From: Castellaniella sp.
Lineage (GTDB): Bacteria > Pseudomonadota > Gammaproteobacteria > Burkholderiales > Burkholderiaceae_B
Reading direction: 5' to 3'
DNA length: 64,000 nucleotides
NCBI GenBank assembly: GCA_019104865.1
Contig: JAHRWZ010000038.1
Location: 78,286-142,285 of the forward strand
Made by a program: the position numbers and the translations under genes. Shown one piece after another: positions 40,916 through 50,649 of this stretch (positions are counted from its first letter, which is position 1; each line of letters begins with the position of its first letter). Below the pieces are notes generated by a model. The model did not search any database and had not been told where the DNA came from. It worked only from the letters and a program-made list of their open reading frames with translations.

Positions 40916-41656
40916 TTATCGCTTGATACCCGCGAACCCGGGCACGCTGATCCATTTCTCGATCAGGCGCATCAGGACCACGACCACCAGGTTGATGACC
41001 AGATACAGGATCGTCGCCGCCGTGAAGCTTTCGAAGATCTGGAACGAAAATTCCTGCATCGAACGCGCAGCGCCGGTGATTTCGAGCAGACCGATCGTGA
41101 AGGCGACAGACGAGTTCTTGATCAGGTTGAGGGCTTCGGACGTCAGCGGCGGCATGATGATGCGCACGGTCATGGGCAGCAACAGGTAACGGTACACCTG
41201 CACCCGGGTCAGCCCCACGGCGGTACCCGCCATGGCCTGACCACGCGGCAAGGCCGTGATGCCGGCGCGAAACTGCTCGGCGATCCGCGACGAGGTGAAC
41301 AGGCCCAGACAGACTGTGGCGGTCCAGAACGTGCTCCAGACCGGATCGGCCTGTTTGATGATGTCGCCCAGCGACCCTGGCACGACTTCAGGGAACACGA
41401 AGTACCACAGAAACATCTGCACCAGCAGCGGGATGTTGCGGAACAATTCGACATAAGCGGTGCACAGCCGCTCGACCCAGCTGATGCGGCTGGTACGCAA
41501 AACACCGACCACGACCCCGATGACCAGGGCAATCACCCAGGCCAGAATGGAGACGGAGATCGTCCAGTACATGCCCCGGATCAGGGTATCCAGATAGGTC
41601 CCGGTGCCATCAGGGGCTTCAGCCCAGAAAATCAGCCAGTTCCAGTGGTAATTCAT
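40916..41656 (-). CDS. gltJ: Glutamate/aspartate ABC transporter, permease
   Basis: A 246-residue inner-membrane subunit. The N-terminus NYHWNWLIFWAEAPDGTGTYLDTL is characteristic of GltJ. The first membrane segment is WTISVSILAWVIALVIGVVVG, and the EAA-like loop AGTAVGLTRVQVYRYLLLPMTVRIIMP is near residue 155. ATG 41656 has AAAGGATAG upstream. It is separated from gltI by a hairpin at 41699-41732. Confidence 0.93.
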   Translation of the reverse strand: MNYHWNWLIFWAEAPDGTGTYLDTLIRGMYWTISVSILAWVIALVIGVVVGVLRTSRISWVERLCTAYVELFRNIPLLVQMFLWYFVFPEVVPGSLGDIIKQADPVWSTFWTATVCLGLFTSSRIAEQFRAGITALPRGQAMAGTAVGLTRVQVYRYLLLPMTVRIIMPPLTSEALNLIKNSSVAFTIGLLEITGAARSMQEFSFQIFESFTAATILYLVINLVVVVLMRLIEKWISVPGFAGIKR

Positions 41657-41698
41657 AGATCTATCCTTTGCGGTGCGCCCGGACACCGATGATGCAAA

Positions 41699-41732
41699 CG
41701 GCACCCCCCTGGCACAAACCCGGGAGGTGCCG
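41699..41732 (-). terminator. Intercistronic hairpin between gltI and gltJ
   Basis: CGGCACC and GGTGCCG pair across a 20-base interior that also contains CCC/GGG complementarity. On the minus strand the stem is followed by TTTGCATC. It is the typical place for a partial terminator or stabilising loop that raises binding-protein expression over the permeases. Confidence 0.5.
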
Positions 41733-41759
41733 CTACTTGACGAGTAGTTTCCTGAAGAC

Positions 41760-42662
41760 TTATTTGTAGTCTGCGGGATTGGGCGAATCGGTCGGGTGTT
41801 CGATGACCTTCTTCAGTTCAGGCGTCATCGCCCAGTTCAGGTTGATGTTTTTCGGCGGAATCGGCGACATGAACCATTTTTTGTACAGCGCGTCGATCTT
41901 GCCGTCCCTCATCATGGCCTTGACCGCGTTGTCGACGGCAGTCTTGAACGCCGCGTCGCCCTTGGGCTCGATGATGCCGTAGGGTTCGATCGTGTAGGCC
42001 TTCTGGCTGATCATCCAGTCGCCCGGCTTCTGGGAACTGGCCACCAGGCCCGCCAGCAGGATGTCATCCATGAAGAATGCCGACGCGCGGCCGCTGGCCA
42101 CGGTCAGGAAGGCTTCGGAGTGGTCCTTGGCCGGAATGATGCGCATGCCCAGCTTGTCGTCGGCATTGACCTGGGTCAGCCATTTCAGGTTGCTGGTGCC
42201 GGAGGTGGACACCACGGTCTTGCCCTTGAAGTCCTTCAGATCGTTGAGCTTGGAGCTCTTCAGGGCCGTGAACCGCGTCGCCGTCACGAAGGTGGTCGGC
42301 GCGAAGCTGACCTGGACCTGGCGCTGTTCGTTGTTGGTGGCCGAACCGCAAGCCAGATCGACGGTGCCGTTGGCAACCAGCGGGATCCGGGTGGAGGAAG
42401 TCACCGACACCAGTTTGATTTTCAGATTGGGCAGCTTCAGGTCTTTCTTCAGCGCGTCCGCGATGCCGTAGCAGATGTCCATGGAATAGCCGACGGGCTT
42501 CTGGTTGTCGTCCAGATACGAGAACGGAATCGACGAATCGCGGTAGCCCAGGGTCAATTCCCCGGTCGACTTGATCTTGTCCATCCGGCTGGTTTCAGCC
42601 TGGGCTGCCGTCATGCCCGCGACCGACACGGCCGTGGCCAGAATAATTGGCAACAGTTTCAT
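41760..42662 (-). CDS. gltI: Periplasmic glutamate/aspartate-binding protein
   Basis: A 300-residue periplasmic solute-binding protein with a signal peptide (about residues 1-22, AAQAE). The family segments are TGELTLGYRDSSIPFSYLDDNQKPVGYSMDICYGIADALKK (about 33-74), LVANGTVDLACGSATNNEQRQ, and a terminal KNINLNWAMTPELKKVIEHPTDSPNPADYK. It is the first gene of the cluster, with GGAGGAACC upstream. The intergenic region to the LysR gene probably holds its promoter and a TGCAT/ATGCA inverted repeat (42724-42740). Confidence 0.93.
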   Translation of the reverse strand: MKLLPIILATAVSVAGMTAAQAETSRMDKIKSTGELTLGYRDSSIPFSYLDDNQKPVGYSMDICYGIADALKKDLKLPNLKIKLVSVTSSTRIPLVANGTVDLACGSATNNEQRQVQVSFAPTTFVTATRFTALKSSKLNDLKDFKGKTVVSTSGTSNLKWLTQVNADDKLGMRIIPAKDHSEAFLTVASGRASAFFMDDILLAGLVASSQKPGDWMISQKAYTIEPYGIIEPKGDAAFKTAVDNAVKAMMRDGKIDALYKKWFMSPIPPKNINLNWAMTPELKKVIEHPTDSPNPADYK

Positions 42663-42871
42663 GGTTCCTCCTGTGAGATAAGCCTGTTTTATGTGTCCAG
42701 TGGTTCTTCACTTGGACGGGGCCTGCATGGGGGTTATGCAAACGACCGTCAGTGTAATCACTTTGTCGTCCTCCGCACCACGCCATCGAGCCGCATTTTG
42801 TTACAGCCACAGCGTGATCCTCGTTTATTATCCGCAGTGCGACCCATTCCCACAAATAGCAATTACACGGG

Positions 42872-42901
42872 CTGCCATAACAACAGGCTATGCTCTATAC
42901 T
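42872..42901 (+). promoter_or_regulatory. Promoter of the LysR gene
   Basis: CTGCCA (42872-42877) and TATACT (42896-42901) are 18 bp apart, matching a sigma-70 promoter at 4/6 and 5/6. The LysR start lies 31 bp further on. The 270-bp region shared with gltI is AT-richer than the genes. Confidence 0.5.
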
Positions 42902-42932
42902 GCTGGGCTGATGGGTTTCCCCCAGGTATCCC

Positions 42933-43823
42933 ATGCGGTTACGCCACATCGAAGTCTTCGAGGCCATTCGTCAGGCAGGCTCGCTGACGCAGGCCGCCGC
43001 GTTGCTGAACATCTCGCAGCCGGCTGCCAGCAAAATCCTCGCCCACGCCGAGACACAGCTGGGCTTCAAACTGTTCGACCGGGTCAAAGGCCGTCTGGTG
43101 CCGACCCGCGAAGCCGAGATCCTGACACCTCAGATCAGTCAGCTGGGCCAGGACCTGGCGCACGTGCGGCGTCTGGCCGCGAATCTGCGTCAGGGCCGGC
43201 AAGGGCATCTGCGTATCGGCTGCGCACCCGCCATCGGCCTGGGCCTGTTGCCCATGGCCATCCAGCGCTTCCACCCCGGCTCGCAAGCCTCATTCAAGAT
43301 CAGTACCCTGCACAGCCCGGATCTGGTCGCCGCGCTGCACGCCCAGGAACTGGACCTGATCGTCACCTTTGACAACCATGACCATCCGGGGCTGCGACGC
43401 ATTCCGATCGGGGCCACCGAACTGGCCTACCTGAGTCTCACCCCCGCGCCCGACCCGGTGCCGCTGACGCAGCTGGCCGACAGGCCGGTCATCGCGCTGG
43501 ACACCCGCGACCAGGTCGGCACGGTCATGGACCAGACTCTGCGGCAGGCCGGCATCGAGCTCGACACCCGCATCATCGTCCAGACGCACTATGTCGCCTG
43601 CAGTCTTGTCGAGGCAGGGTGCGGGGATGCGATCGTCGACATGCTGACAGGCCGCGCCATGCTCAAGCCCGGCATGACCCTCAGCCACCTGGATCCGCCC
43701 ATCCCCATCCCGATCCACGTCATGGCGCACGCCAGCGATCCCCTGAGCCTGCTGCACCGCGATTTCATCGACTGTCTGGAACAGGTCTGCCACACGCTGC
43801 ACGAAACCCGTCCATCAGGGTAA
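42933..43823 (+). CDS. LysR-family transcriptional regulator
   Basis: A 296-residue regulator. The N-terminal helix-turn-helix is LRHIEVFEAIRQAGSLTQAAALLNISQPAASKILAHAETQLGFKLFDR, and the C-terminal co-inducer domain starts GHLRIGCAPAIGLGLLPMAI (about 90-110). It lies between the glt importer (divergent) and dadA (same direction), so control of one or both is likely. An inverted repeat ATCCATA/TATGGAT lies in the gap before dadA and is a candidate binding site. The inducer is unknown, perhaps a D- or acidic amino acid. Confidence 0.9.
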   Translation: MRLRHIEVFEAIRQAGSLTQAAALLNISQPAASKILAHAETQLGFKLFDRVKGRLVPTREAEILTPQISQLGQDLAHVRRLAANLRQGRQGHLRIGCAPAIGLGLLPMAIQRFHPGSQASFKISTLHSPDLVAALHAQELDLIVTFDNHDHPGLRRIPIGATELAYLSLTPAPDPVPLTQLADRPVIALDTRDQVGTVMDQTLRQAGIELDTRIIVQTHYVACSLVEAGCGDAIVDMLTGRAMLKPGMTLSHLDPPIPIPIHVMAHASDPLSLLHRDFIDCLEQVCHTLHETRPSG

Positions 43824-43845
43824 TCCATACCTGCAGGTTATGGAT
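43823..43845 (+). promoter_or_regulatory. Inverted repeat upstream of dadA, candidate LysR site
   Basis: ATCCATA and TATGGAT are 7-bp arms around CCTGCAGGT, so most of the 23-bp site is symmetrical. It begins at the LysR stop and ends 84 bp before dadA. LysR-type sites usually have T-N11-A symmetry, which this element fits loosely. Confidence 0.4.
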
Positions 43846-43929
43846 GGTGTCATGATCGGTATTTGTCAGCACCCCTGAACACGACCGACAATTTCCGCTG
43901 CCCTATCTGATTCTCATGGACACGGAAAA

Positions 43930-45180
43930 ATGCATGCATGTGTGATCGGCGCCGGCGTCATCGGCGTCACCACGGCCTGGCAACTGGCCCGCAAAGGCTG
44001 GCAAGTCACCCTCGTCGATGCCGCCGCCGAACCGGCCAGCGGCGCCAGCCACGCCAACGGCGGCCAGCTCAGCTACAGCTATGTCGCCCCGCTGGCCGGT
44101 CCTGGCGTCTTGCCCGACCTGCCCCACTGGCTGCTCAGCCCAAGCTCGCCGCTGCGCTTCAAGCTGCGTGCCGATCCTCGGCAATGGCGCTGGTGCCTGC
44201 AGTTCCTGCAAGCCTGCAATGCCCGCGCCGCCTCGGCCACCACCGCCCAGCTGCTGTCGCTGTCTTATCTCAGCCGGCAGGTGCTGCACGAGATCCAGCG
44301 GGATGACCCCATCGACTTCAGCCATCTGCGCAACGGCAAACTGATCGCTTACCGCACACCGGCGCTGCTCGACAAGGCCCGGGCCCAGGTCGAACTGCAG
44401 GCCGGGCTGGGCTCTGAACAGCGGGTCCTGGATGCCGACCAGCTGATCGAGCTGGAACCCGCCCTGGCGCCGGCCCGCGCCCGCCTGGCTGGCGCGGTCT
44501 ACACCCCCAGCGAGGAATCGGGCGACTGCGCCCGGTTCACCCAGGGCCTGTTCCAGCGACTGTCGGCCCTGCCAGGGGTCGAACTGCGCATGCGGACCTC
44601 GATCCAGCGACTGGAGCGGTCGGACAATCGCATTCGTGGCCTGCGCACGACGCAGGGCGAACTCATCGAAGCGGACCAGTTCGTCCTGGCAGCCGGCCTG
44701 GAAAGCCGGCAGCTATTGGCCGCGCTGGGCACGCGCGCACCGCTCTATCCCCTGAAGGGCTACAGCCTGAGCCTGCCCTGCACCGCCGGGCAGGTGCCGG
44801 CCATCAGCGTGACCGATTACGAGCGGCGCACCGTCTACGCCAAGCTGGATGGGACCCTGCGCATCGCAGCGATGGTCGGCATCGGGATCACCGGACAGGG
44901 CATCGAAGCCGATCGCATCGCCCTCATCAAGCGACAGGCCCGGGAACTGCTGCCGCAGGTGGACATGGAACCGGCCCAGGCCTGGGCCGGCGAACGCCCC
45001 GCCACTCCCCACGGCCGCCCCATCATCGGGCGCAGCCAGGCCGCGTCCAATCTGTGGCTGAACATCGGCCACGGCGCCCTGGGCTTCACGTTGGCCTGTG
45101 GCAGCAGCCACCTGCTGGAAAGCTTGATGACGGGCTCAGCCCCCGCGATCGATCCGGCACCGTTCCGGCCCACCTGCTGA
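43930..45180 (+). CDS. dadA: D-amino acid dehydrogenase
   Basis: A 416-residue FAD enzyme of the DAO family that oxidises D-amino acids (chiefly D-alanine) to 2-oxo acids and feeds electrons to the quinone pool. The Rossmann motif VIGAGVIGVTTAWQLARKGWQVTLVDAA opens the protein. SGASHANGGQLSYSYVAPLA is a DadA hallmark, and the C-terminal flavin motif NLWLNIGHGALGFTLACGS is complete. The start is ATG 43930, which follows an A-rich run and has no clear Shine-Dalgarno. It follows the LysR gene and is likely its target. Confidence 0.9.
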   Translation: MHACVIGAGVIGVTTAWQLARKGWQVTLVDAAAEPASGASHANGGQLSYSYVAPLAGPGVLPDLPHWLLSPSSPLRFKLRADPRQWRWCLQFLQACNARAASATTAQLLSLSYLSRQVLHEIQRDDPIDFSHLRNGKLIAYRTPALLDKARAQVELQAGLGSEQRVLDADQLIELEPALAPARARLAGAVYTPSEESGDCARFTQGLFQRLSALPGVELRMRTSIQRLERSDNRIRGLRTTQGELIEADQFVLAAGLESRQLLAALGTRAPLYPLKGYSLSLPCTAGQVPAISVTDYERRTVYAKLDGTLRIAAMVGIGITGQGIEADRIALIKRQARELLPQVDMEPAQAWAGERPATPHGRPIIGRSQAASNLWLNIGHGALGFTLACGSSHLLESLMTGSAPAIDPAPFRPTC

Positions 45181-45336
45181 AAACACCGGCCCTCACCCCT
45201 GATGCTCGGGACTTTCGCAGGCTCGGCGACGAGCCCTGCGGGGCACGCCCCCGAGGCGCGCTCTCATGACTGGCATGCGACCGGGTTAGTCATGTATTCT
45301 CCGGGTCGTTATGATTCGAGAAACGCTGCTGACGAC

Positions 45337-45885
45337 ATGGAAATCTGGTTGCAATCCTCGATCCATGCCCTGCTCGCCGCACTGGCCCTGCCAGGCGTCG
45401 GCCTGCCCGCCATCTTCGTCATCAGTCTGATCTCGGCCACTTTGCTGCCGCTAGGGTCGGAACCCGCCGTCTTTGCCTATGTCCAGATCGCGCCGCATAT
45501 GTTCTGGCCCGCCGTGCTGGTCGCCACCGTGGGCAACACCCTGGGTGGCATCACCAGCTATGCCATGGGCACGGGGGCGGAAACCCTCTGGGAACACTGG
45601 CGTGCATGGCGGGGACATGCGCTGGCGGACCTCCCGCGCGCCAATACGCAGGCCGGCGGCCGCTGGCATGCGCTGACCACGCGCTGGTTCCACCGCTTCG
45701 GCCCCCCCGCCCTGCTGCTGTCCTGGCTGCCCGTCGTCGGCGACCCGCTGTGCGCCGTGGCTGGCTGGCTGCGGCTACCGTTCTGGTCCTGCGTCGTCTA
45801 CATGGCCGTCGGCAAGCTGCTGCGCTACATCATCATGACGGCGGCACTGCTGCATGCCTGGCCCTGGCTCAGCCAGCTGTTGTAG
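45337..45885 (+). CDS. YqaA-like DedA/VTT-family membrane protein
   Basis: A 182-residue polytopic membrane protein of the SNARE-associated/VTT family, like YqaA. Hydrophobic segments cluster at about 8-30, 35-60, 110-150 and 160-182. The conserved [13 protein letters not shown] occurs near residue 66, and the [27 protein letters not shown] loop near 120 is typical. ATG 45337 is preferred over ATG 45292. It is a small relative of lipid-trafficking DedA proteins; substrate not known. The next gene starts 110 bp later. Confidence 0.8.
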   Translation: MEIWLQSSIHALLAALALPGVGLPAIFVISLISATLLPLGSEPAVFAYVQIAPHMFWPAVLVATVGNTLGGITSYAMGTGAETLWEHWRAWRGHALADLPRANTQAGGRWHALTTRWFHRFGPPALLLSWLPVVGDPLCAVAGWLRLPFWSCVVYMAVGKLLRYIIMTAALLHAWPWLSQLL

Positions 45886-45995
45886 GCCCGCGGGCCGATC
45901 GCGGCATCCTGAACACCTCCTTCTCCGAACGACAGCCTTTTGCCTTTAAACTAAGCGATTGCCCCTCCTTCCGACAGGGGCACCACGATGCATCC

Positions 45996-48900
45996 ATGAA
46001 CGCCTCCGTCGCCCCCGAACTGCTCGAACCCGCCCAGGCGCCCCGTCTGCGCGAAATCCCCTACAACTACACCTCCTGGTCCGACCGTGAAATCGTCCTC
46101 AGGCTACTGGGCGAACCTGCCTGGCAGCTGTTGTCCGAACTGCGGACCCAGCGACGCACGGGCCGCTCCGCGCGGATGCTCTTCGAGGTCCTGGGCGATA
46201 TCTGGGTCGTGCGGCGCAATCCCTACCTGCAAGACGACCTGCTGGACAATCCCAAACGTCGCCACCAGCTCGTCGAAGCCTTGAACCACCGGCTGACCGA
46301 GATCGATCGGCGCCGCGAGGACGACCACGGCACGCGCGACGCAAAAGTCCAGCAATTGCTGGCTGCGGCACGCAGCGCCGTGGCCGCCTTCGAGGACAGC
46401 TTCGTGGCCATGGACAGCCTGCGTCGCGATGCGATGAAGCAGCTGTCCCATCTGACCAAACGCGACAACATCCGCTTCGATGGCTTGTCGCGCGTCTCGC
46501 ACGTGACCGATGCCACGGACTGGCGCGTGGAATACCCCTTCGTCGTGCTGATGCCCGACACCGAGGACGAGATCGCCGCCCTGGTGCGGGCCTGCATCCA
46601 TCTGGGACTGACCATCATCCCCCGTGGCGGCGGCACCGGCTACACGGGCGGCGCCATCCCGCTGACCTGGCGCTCGGCCGTCATCAACACCGAAAAGCTC
46701 GACGCCATCGGCCCGGTCGAGGCCATCGCACTGCCCGGCGTCGAAGATCCGGTGCACACGATCCTGACAGGCGCCGGCGTGGTGACTCGCCGCGTCGCCG
46801 AGGCGGCGGAGGCCGCCGGGCGCGTCTTCGCGGTGGACCCGACCTCGGCCGATGCCTCCTGTGTGGGCGGCAACGTCGCCATGAACGCCGGTGGCAAGAA
46901 GGCCGTGCTCTGGGGCACGGCGCTGGACAATCTGGCCTGGTGGCGCATGGTGGATCCCCAGGGCAACTGGCTGGAAGTCACCCGCCTGGACCACAACCGC
47001 GGAAAGATCCACGAGGTCGAGTCGGCGCGCTTCGAACTGAAATGGTTTGACGGCGCCCGGCGCCCCGGCCAGACGCTGCTGAAAACGGAAATCCTCACCA
47101 TCGAGGGCCGGCGCTTTCGCAAGGAAGGGCTGGGCAAGGACGTGACCGACAAGTTCCTGGCCGGCCTGCCGGGCGTCCAGAAGGAAGGCTGCGACGGCCT
47201 GATCACCGCTGCACGCTGGGTCCTGCACCGCATGCCGACCCATACGCGCACCGTCTGCATGGAATTCTTCGGCCAGGCCCGCAACGCGGTGCCGTCCATC
47301 GTCGAGGTCAAGCAATACCTGGATAGCCGGGGCCGCGCCCAGGGCGCGATCCTCGCCGGGTTGGAACATCTGGACGAGCGCTATCTGCGCGCCGTTGGCT
47401 ACGCCACCAAAAGCAAACGCGGCACCCTGCCGAAAATGGTGCTCATCGGCGACATCGTCGGTGACGACGAACACGCGGTGGCACTGGCCGCCAGCGAGGT
47501 CGTGCGCATCGCCAACACCCGGCACGGCGAAGGCTTCATCGCGGTCAGCCCCGAGGCGCGCAAAAAATTCTGGCTGGACCGCTCCCGCACAGCGGCCATC
47601 GCACGACACACCAACGCCTTCAAGATCAACGAGGACGTCGTCATCCCCCTGCCGCGCATGGGCGAATATACCGACGCGATCGAGCGCATCAATATCGAGC
47701 TGTCCACGCGCAACAAGCTGCGCCTGATCGACGCTCTGGAAACCTACCTGGGCGGCGACCTGCCCATCGGCAAGGCCGAGGACCCGGACGACGCGGAGCA
47801 TGCCCGCGAAGCCATCCTGACCACCCGGCACCATGACGCGCTGGAAACCCTGTCGGCCGTGCGGCGCCGCTGGACCTGGCTGCTGGGTCACCTGGACGCA
47901 CCGCTGGCGGACAGCCTGGACACGCTGTCGTCGCTGGGGCTGACGGCGCTGGAACCCGCCCTGCGCGAACGCCTGGCAGCCCAGCCCGATGCGCGCATCC
48001 TCGATGTAGTTCAGGACCACACCTTACGCATTTCCTGGAAAAACGACATCCGCAGCGCGATGGAGCGCCATTTCGCGGGCGCCGAATGCGCCGCCATCCT
48101 GGCGGGCCTGCAGGCTACCCACGACCGCATCCTGAAGAGCCGGGTCTTCGTGGCGCTGCACATGCACGCCGGCGACGGCAACGTCCACACCAACATCCCG
48201 GTGAATTCCGACGACTACGAGATGTTGCAGGAAGCCAATGACGCCGTGGCGCGCATCATGGGTATCGCCCGAGGCCTGGATGGCGTGATCTCCGGCGAGC
48301 ACGGCATCGGCCTGACCAAATATGAATTCCTGACCGAGGCCGAACTCGGCCCATTCCAGGACTACAAACGACGCATCGACCCCGACGGCCATTTCAACGC
48401 CGGCAAGCTCATGCCAGGCGCCGACCTGTCGCGCGCCTGGACGCCCAGCTTCAACCTGCTGGGCTATGAATCGCTCATCATGCAGCGCAGCGAGATCGGC
48501 GCGATCTCCAACGCGATCAAGGACTGCCTGCGCTGCGGCAAATGCAAGCCCGTGTGCGCCACCCATGTGCCGCGCGCCAATCTGCTTTATTCGCCGCGCA
48601 ACAAGATCCTGGCCACGTCGCTGCTGATCGAGGCCTTCCTGTACGAGGAGCAGACCCGGCGCGGCGTCAGCATCCGCCACTGGGAGGAATTCGAGGACGT
48701 GGGCGACCACTGCACGCTGTGCCACAAATGCTACAACCCCTGCCCGGTGGACATCGACTTCGGCAACGTGTCGATGGACATGCGGGCGCTGCTGCGGCGC
48801 ATGGGCAAAAAGTCCTTCAACCCCGGCACGGCGGCGTCCATGTTCTTCTTGAACGCCAAAAGTCCGCGCGTCATCAAGGCCACCCGCACCGCGATGATCG

Positions 48901-49928
48901 ACATGGGCTACAAGGCCCAGCGCCTGGCCCATGACCTGCTGGCGCCCGTAGCAAAGAAACAGCTGGCGCATCCACCGGCGACCGTGGGCAAGGCGCCGGT
49001 CCGCGAACAGGTGATCCACTTCATCAACAAGAAAATGCCCGGCGGCCTGCCCAAGCAAACCGCGCGCAAGCTGCTGGACATCGAAGACCCGGGCATCGTC
49101 CCCATCATCCGCAACCCCGCCACCACGGCGCCCGACACCGAGGCCGTGTTCTATTTCCCGGGTTGCGGGTCGGAACGCCTGTTCTCGCAGGTCGGGCTGG
49201 CGACCCAGGCCATGCTGTGGCATGTGGGCGTGCAGACCGTGCTGCCGCCGGGCTACCTGTGCTGCGGCTACCCTCAGCGGGGTAACGGGCTGGCCGATAA
49301 GGCCGAACAGATGGTGACCGACAACCGAGTGCTGTTCCACCGCATGGCCACGACGCTGAACTACCTGGACATCAAGACTGTAGTGGTCAGCTGCGGTACC
49401 TGCTACGACCAGCTGGAAAGCTACGAGTTCGACAAAATCTTCCCCGGCTGCCGGCTGATCGACATCCACGAATATTTGCTGGAAAAGGGCGTGGACATCG
49501 CCGGGGTGCAGGGTGTGCGCTACATCTATCACGATCCCTGCCACACGCCGATGAAACAGCAGGATCCGATGAAGACGGTGAAGTCCCTGCTGGGCGAATC
49601 CAACGCCATCAAGACCGACCGTTGCTGCGGGGAATCGGGCACGCTGGCGGTGTCGCGTCCCGATATTTCGACGCAGATCCGCTTTCGCAAACAGGAAGAA
49701 CTGGCAAAGAATACCGCCGCGATCCGCGCGGACGGATTCGAGGGCGAGGTGAAAATGGTGACGTCCTGCCCGTCCTGTCTGCAGGGCCTGGCGCGCTACG
49801 AGCAAGACACGGGGTTATCGGCGGACTACATCGTGGTGGAAATGGCCAAGCACCTACTGGGCAACGACTGGATGCCGGATTACGTGAAGGCGGCCAACGC
49901 AGGCGGGATCGAGCGGGTGCTGGTGTAG
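45996..49928 (+). CDS. FAD/Fe-S oxidoreductase with DUF3683 domain (D-lactate-type)
   Basis: A 1310-residue fusion. The N-terminal 160 residues (DUF3683) contain [23 protein letters not shown]-binding domain follows, with [17 protein letters not shown] near 210 and [20 protein letters not shown] near 290. It continues with an FAD-oxidase C-terminal domain ([17 protein letters not shown]). Two 4Fe-4S motifs lie at about 844 ([11 protein letters not shown]) and 905 ([11 protein letters not shown]). Two CCG domains have GCGSERL with CCGYPQRG near 1056-1090, DPCHTP near 1180 and SCPSCLQG near 1257. It probably passes electrons from a hydroxy acid (such as D-lactate) to quinone. ATG 45996 is used; the frame is open far upstream. 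Confidence 0.85.
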   Translation: MNASVAPELLEPAQAPRLREIPYNYTSWSDREIVLRLLGEPAWQLLSELRTQRRTGRSARMLFEVLGDIWVVRRNPYLQDDLLDNPKRRHQLVEALNHRLTEIDRRREDDHGTRDAKVQQLLAAARSAVAAFEDSFVAMDSLRRDAMKQLSHLTKRDNIRFDGLSRVSHVTDATDWRVEYPFVVLMPDTEDEIAALVRACIHLGLTIIPRGGGTGYTGGAIPLTWRSAVINTEKLDAIGPVEAIALPGVEDPVHTILTGAGVVTRRVAEAAEAAGRVFAVDPTSADASCVGGNVAMNAGGKKAVLWGTALDNLAWWRMVDPQGNWLEVTRLDHNRGKIHEVESARFELKWFDGARRPGQTLLKTEILTIEGRRFRKEGLGKDVTDKFLAGLPGVQKEGCDGLITAARWVLHRMPTHTRTVCMEFFGQARNAVPSIVEVKQYLDSRGRAQGAILAGLEHLDERYLRAVGYATKSKRGTLPKMVLIGDIVGDDEHAVALAASEVVRIANTRHGEGFIAVSPEARKKFWLDRSRTAAIARHTNAFKINEDVVIPLPRMGEYTDAIERINIELSTRNKLRLIDALETYLGGDLPIGKAEDPDDAEHAREAILTTRHHDALETLSAVRRRWTWLLGHLDAPLADSLDTLSSLGLTALEPALRERLAAQPDARILDVVQDHTLRISWKNDIRSAMERHFAGAECAAILAGLQATHDRILKSRVFVALHMHAGDGNVHTNIPVNSDDYEMLQEANDAVARIMGIARGLDGVISGEHGIGLTKYEFLTEAELGPFQDYKRRIDPDGHFNAGKLMPGADLSRAWTPSFNLLGYESLIMQRSEIGAISNAIKDCLRCGKCKPVCATHVPRANLLYSPRNKILATSLLIEAFLYEEQTRRGVSIRHWEEFEDVGDHCTLCHKCYNPCPVDIDFGNVSMDMRALLRRMGKKSFNPGTAASMFFLNAKSPRVIKATRTAMIDMGYKAQRLAHDLLAPVAKKQLAHPPATVGKAPVREQVIHFINKKMPGGLPKQTARKLLDIEDPGIVPIIRNPATTAPDTEAVFYFPGCGSERLFSQVGLATQAMLWHVGVQTVLPPGYLCCGYPQRGNGLADKAEQMVTDNRVLFHRMATTLNYLDIKTVVVSCGTCYDQLESYEFDKIFPGCRLIDIHEYLLEKGVDIAGVQGVRYIYHDPCHTPMKQQDPMKTVKSLLGESNAIKTDRCCGESGTLAVSRPDISTQIRFRKQEELAKNTAAIRADGFEGEVKMVTSCPSCLQGLARYEQDTGLSADYIVVEMAKHLLGNDWMPDYVKAANAGGIERVLV

Positions 49929-50041
49929 AGGGCCACCGGGGCCAGACCGCCGCGCGGGTGCGGCGCCACTCGGTAACCTTATTTTCGGAATGGGTATTGG
50001 CAAGCGATCAGAATTGATCTAAATTTGTTTTTGCTTTGAAT

Positions 50042-50059
50042 TTTCAGAAAATACTGAAA
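50042..50059. promoter_or_regulatory. TTTCAG/CTGAAA inverted repeat upstream of the gbsR-like gene
   Basis: TTTCAG-AAAATA-CTGAAA forms a 6-bp dyad in an AT-rich 157-bp gap after the FAD oxidoreductase, 26 bp before the regulator start. It may be the autoregulatory operator of the cyd operon. Further CTGAAA text occurs inside the coding start (near 50236). Confidence 0.45.
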
Positions 50060-50085
50060 TTACAGAAATAAGCAAACGAAACGTC

Positions 50086-50649
50086 ATGCTTCTCTCTTCT
50101 CAATCCGAGCGCTTTATCCTTCACTTCGGCGAAATGGGCAGCCGCTGGGGCGTGAACCGGACTGTCGGTCAGATTTACGCCCTGCTGTTCATCGCGCCGC
50201 ACCCCCTGCACGCTGATGAAATCGCTGAAACACTGAAATTCTCGCGATCCAACGTCAGCATGGGACTCAAGGAACTGCAATCTTGGCGTCTGATCCGGCA
50301 GGCGAATCGGGTCGGAGACCGGCGCGACTACTACGAATCACTAGGCGACGTCTGGGAAATCTTCCGAGTCCTCATGGAAGAAAAACGCAGACGGGAGATC
50401 GATCCAACCCTCAGCCTGCTGCGCGACATGCTCCTCGATGCCCCAAAAAGCGAGGCCGACGCCCACGCCCGTCAGCGCATGCAGGCCATGCTGGAGCTGA
50501 TCGAGCTGTCCACCGACTGGTTCGATGAGATCCAGCGCCTGCCGCCGGAAACCCTGCAAAGCCTGATGCGGCTCGGTGCCCGGATCCAGAAAGTGCTCGA
50601 TTTCGCCGGCAAGCTTCGCAGTCCCAAACTCTCGGGGAATCCATCATGA
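50086..50649 (+). CDS. GbsR/MarR-type transcriptional regulator of the cyd operon
   Basis: A 187-residue winged-helix regulator of the GbsR family. The family text EMGSRWGVNRTVGQIYALLFIAPHPLHADEIAETLKFSRSNVSMGLKELQSWRLIR covers about residues 16-71, including the DNA-reading helix. The C-terminal half is helical and likely dimerises. Its stop overlaps the cydA start as ATGA, so it is translationally coupled to cytochrome bd. Control of the operon by its product is inferred from that. The ligand is unknown, possibly a redox or respiratory signal. Confidence 0.85.
   Translation: MLLSSQSERFILHFGEMGSRWGVNRTVGQIYALLFIAPHPLHADEIAETLKFSRSNVSMGLKELQSWRLIRQANRVGDRRDYYESLGDVWEIFRVLMEEKRRREIDPTLSLLRDMLLDAPKSEADAHARQRMQAMLELIELSTDWFDEIQRLPPETLQSLMRLGARIQKVLDFAGKLRSPKLSGNPS

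Noticed and set aside
39378..41189. 603-codon open frame opposite the glt genes
   Set aside because: It is antisense to gltJ, gltK and gltL, which have complete family motifs.
46104..48020. 638-codon open frame opposite the FAD/Fe-S gene (and another at 48024-49805)
   Set aside because: Both are antisense shadows of a certain gene and have no recognisable domain.
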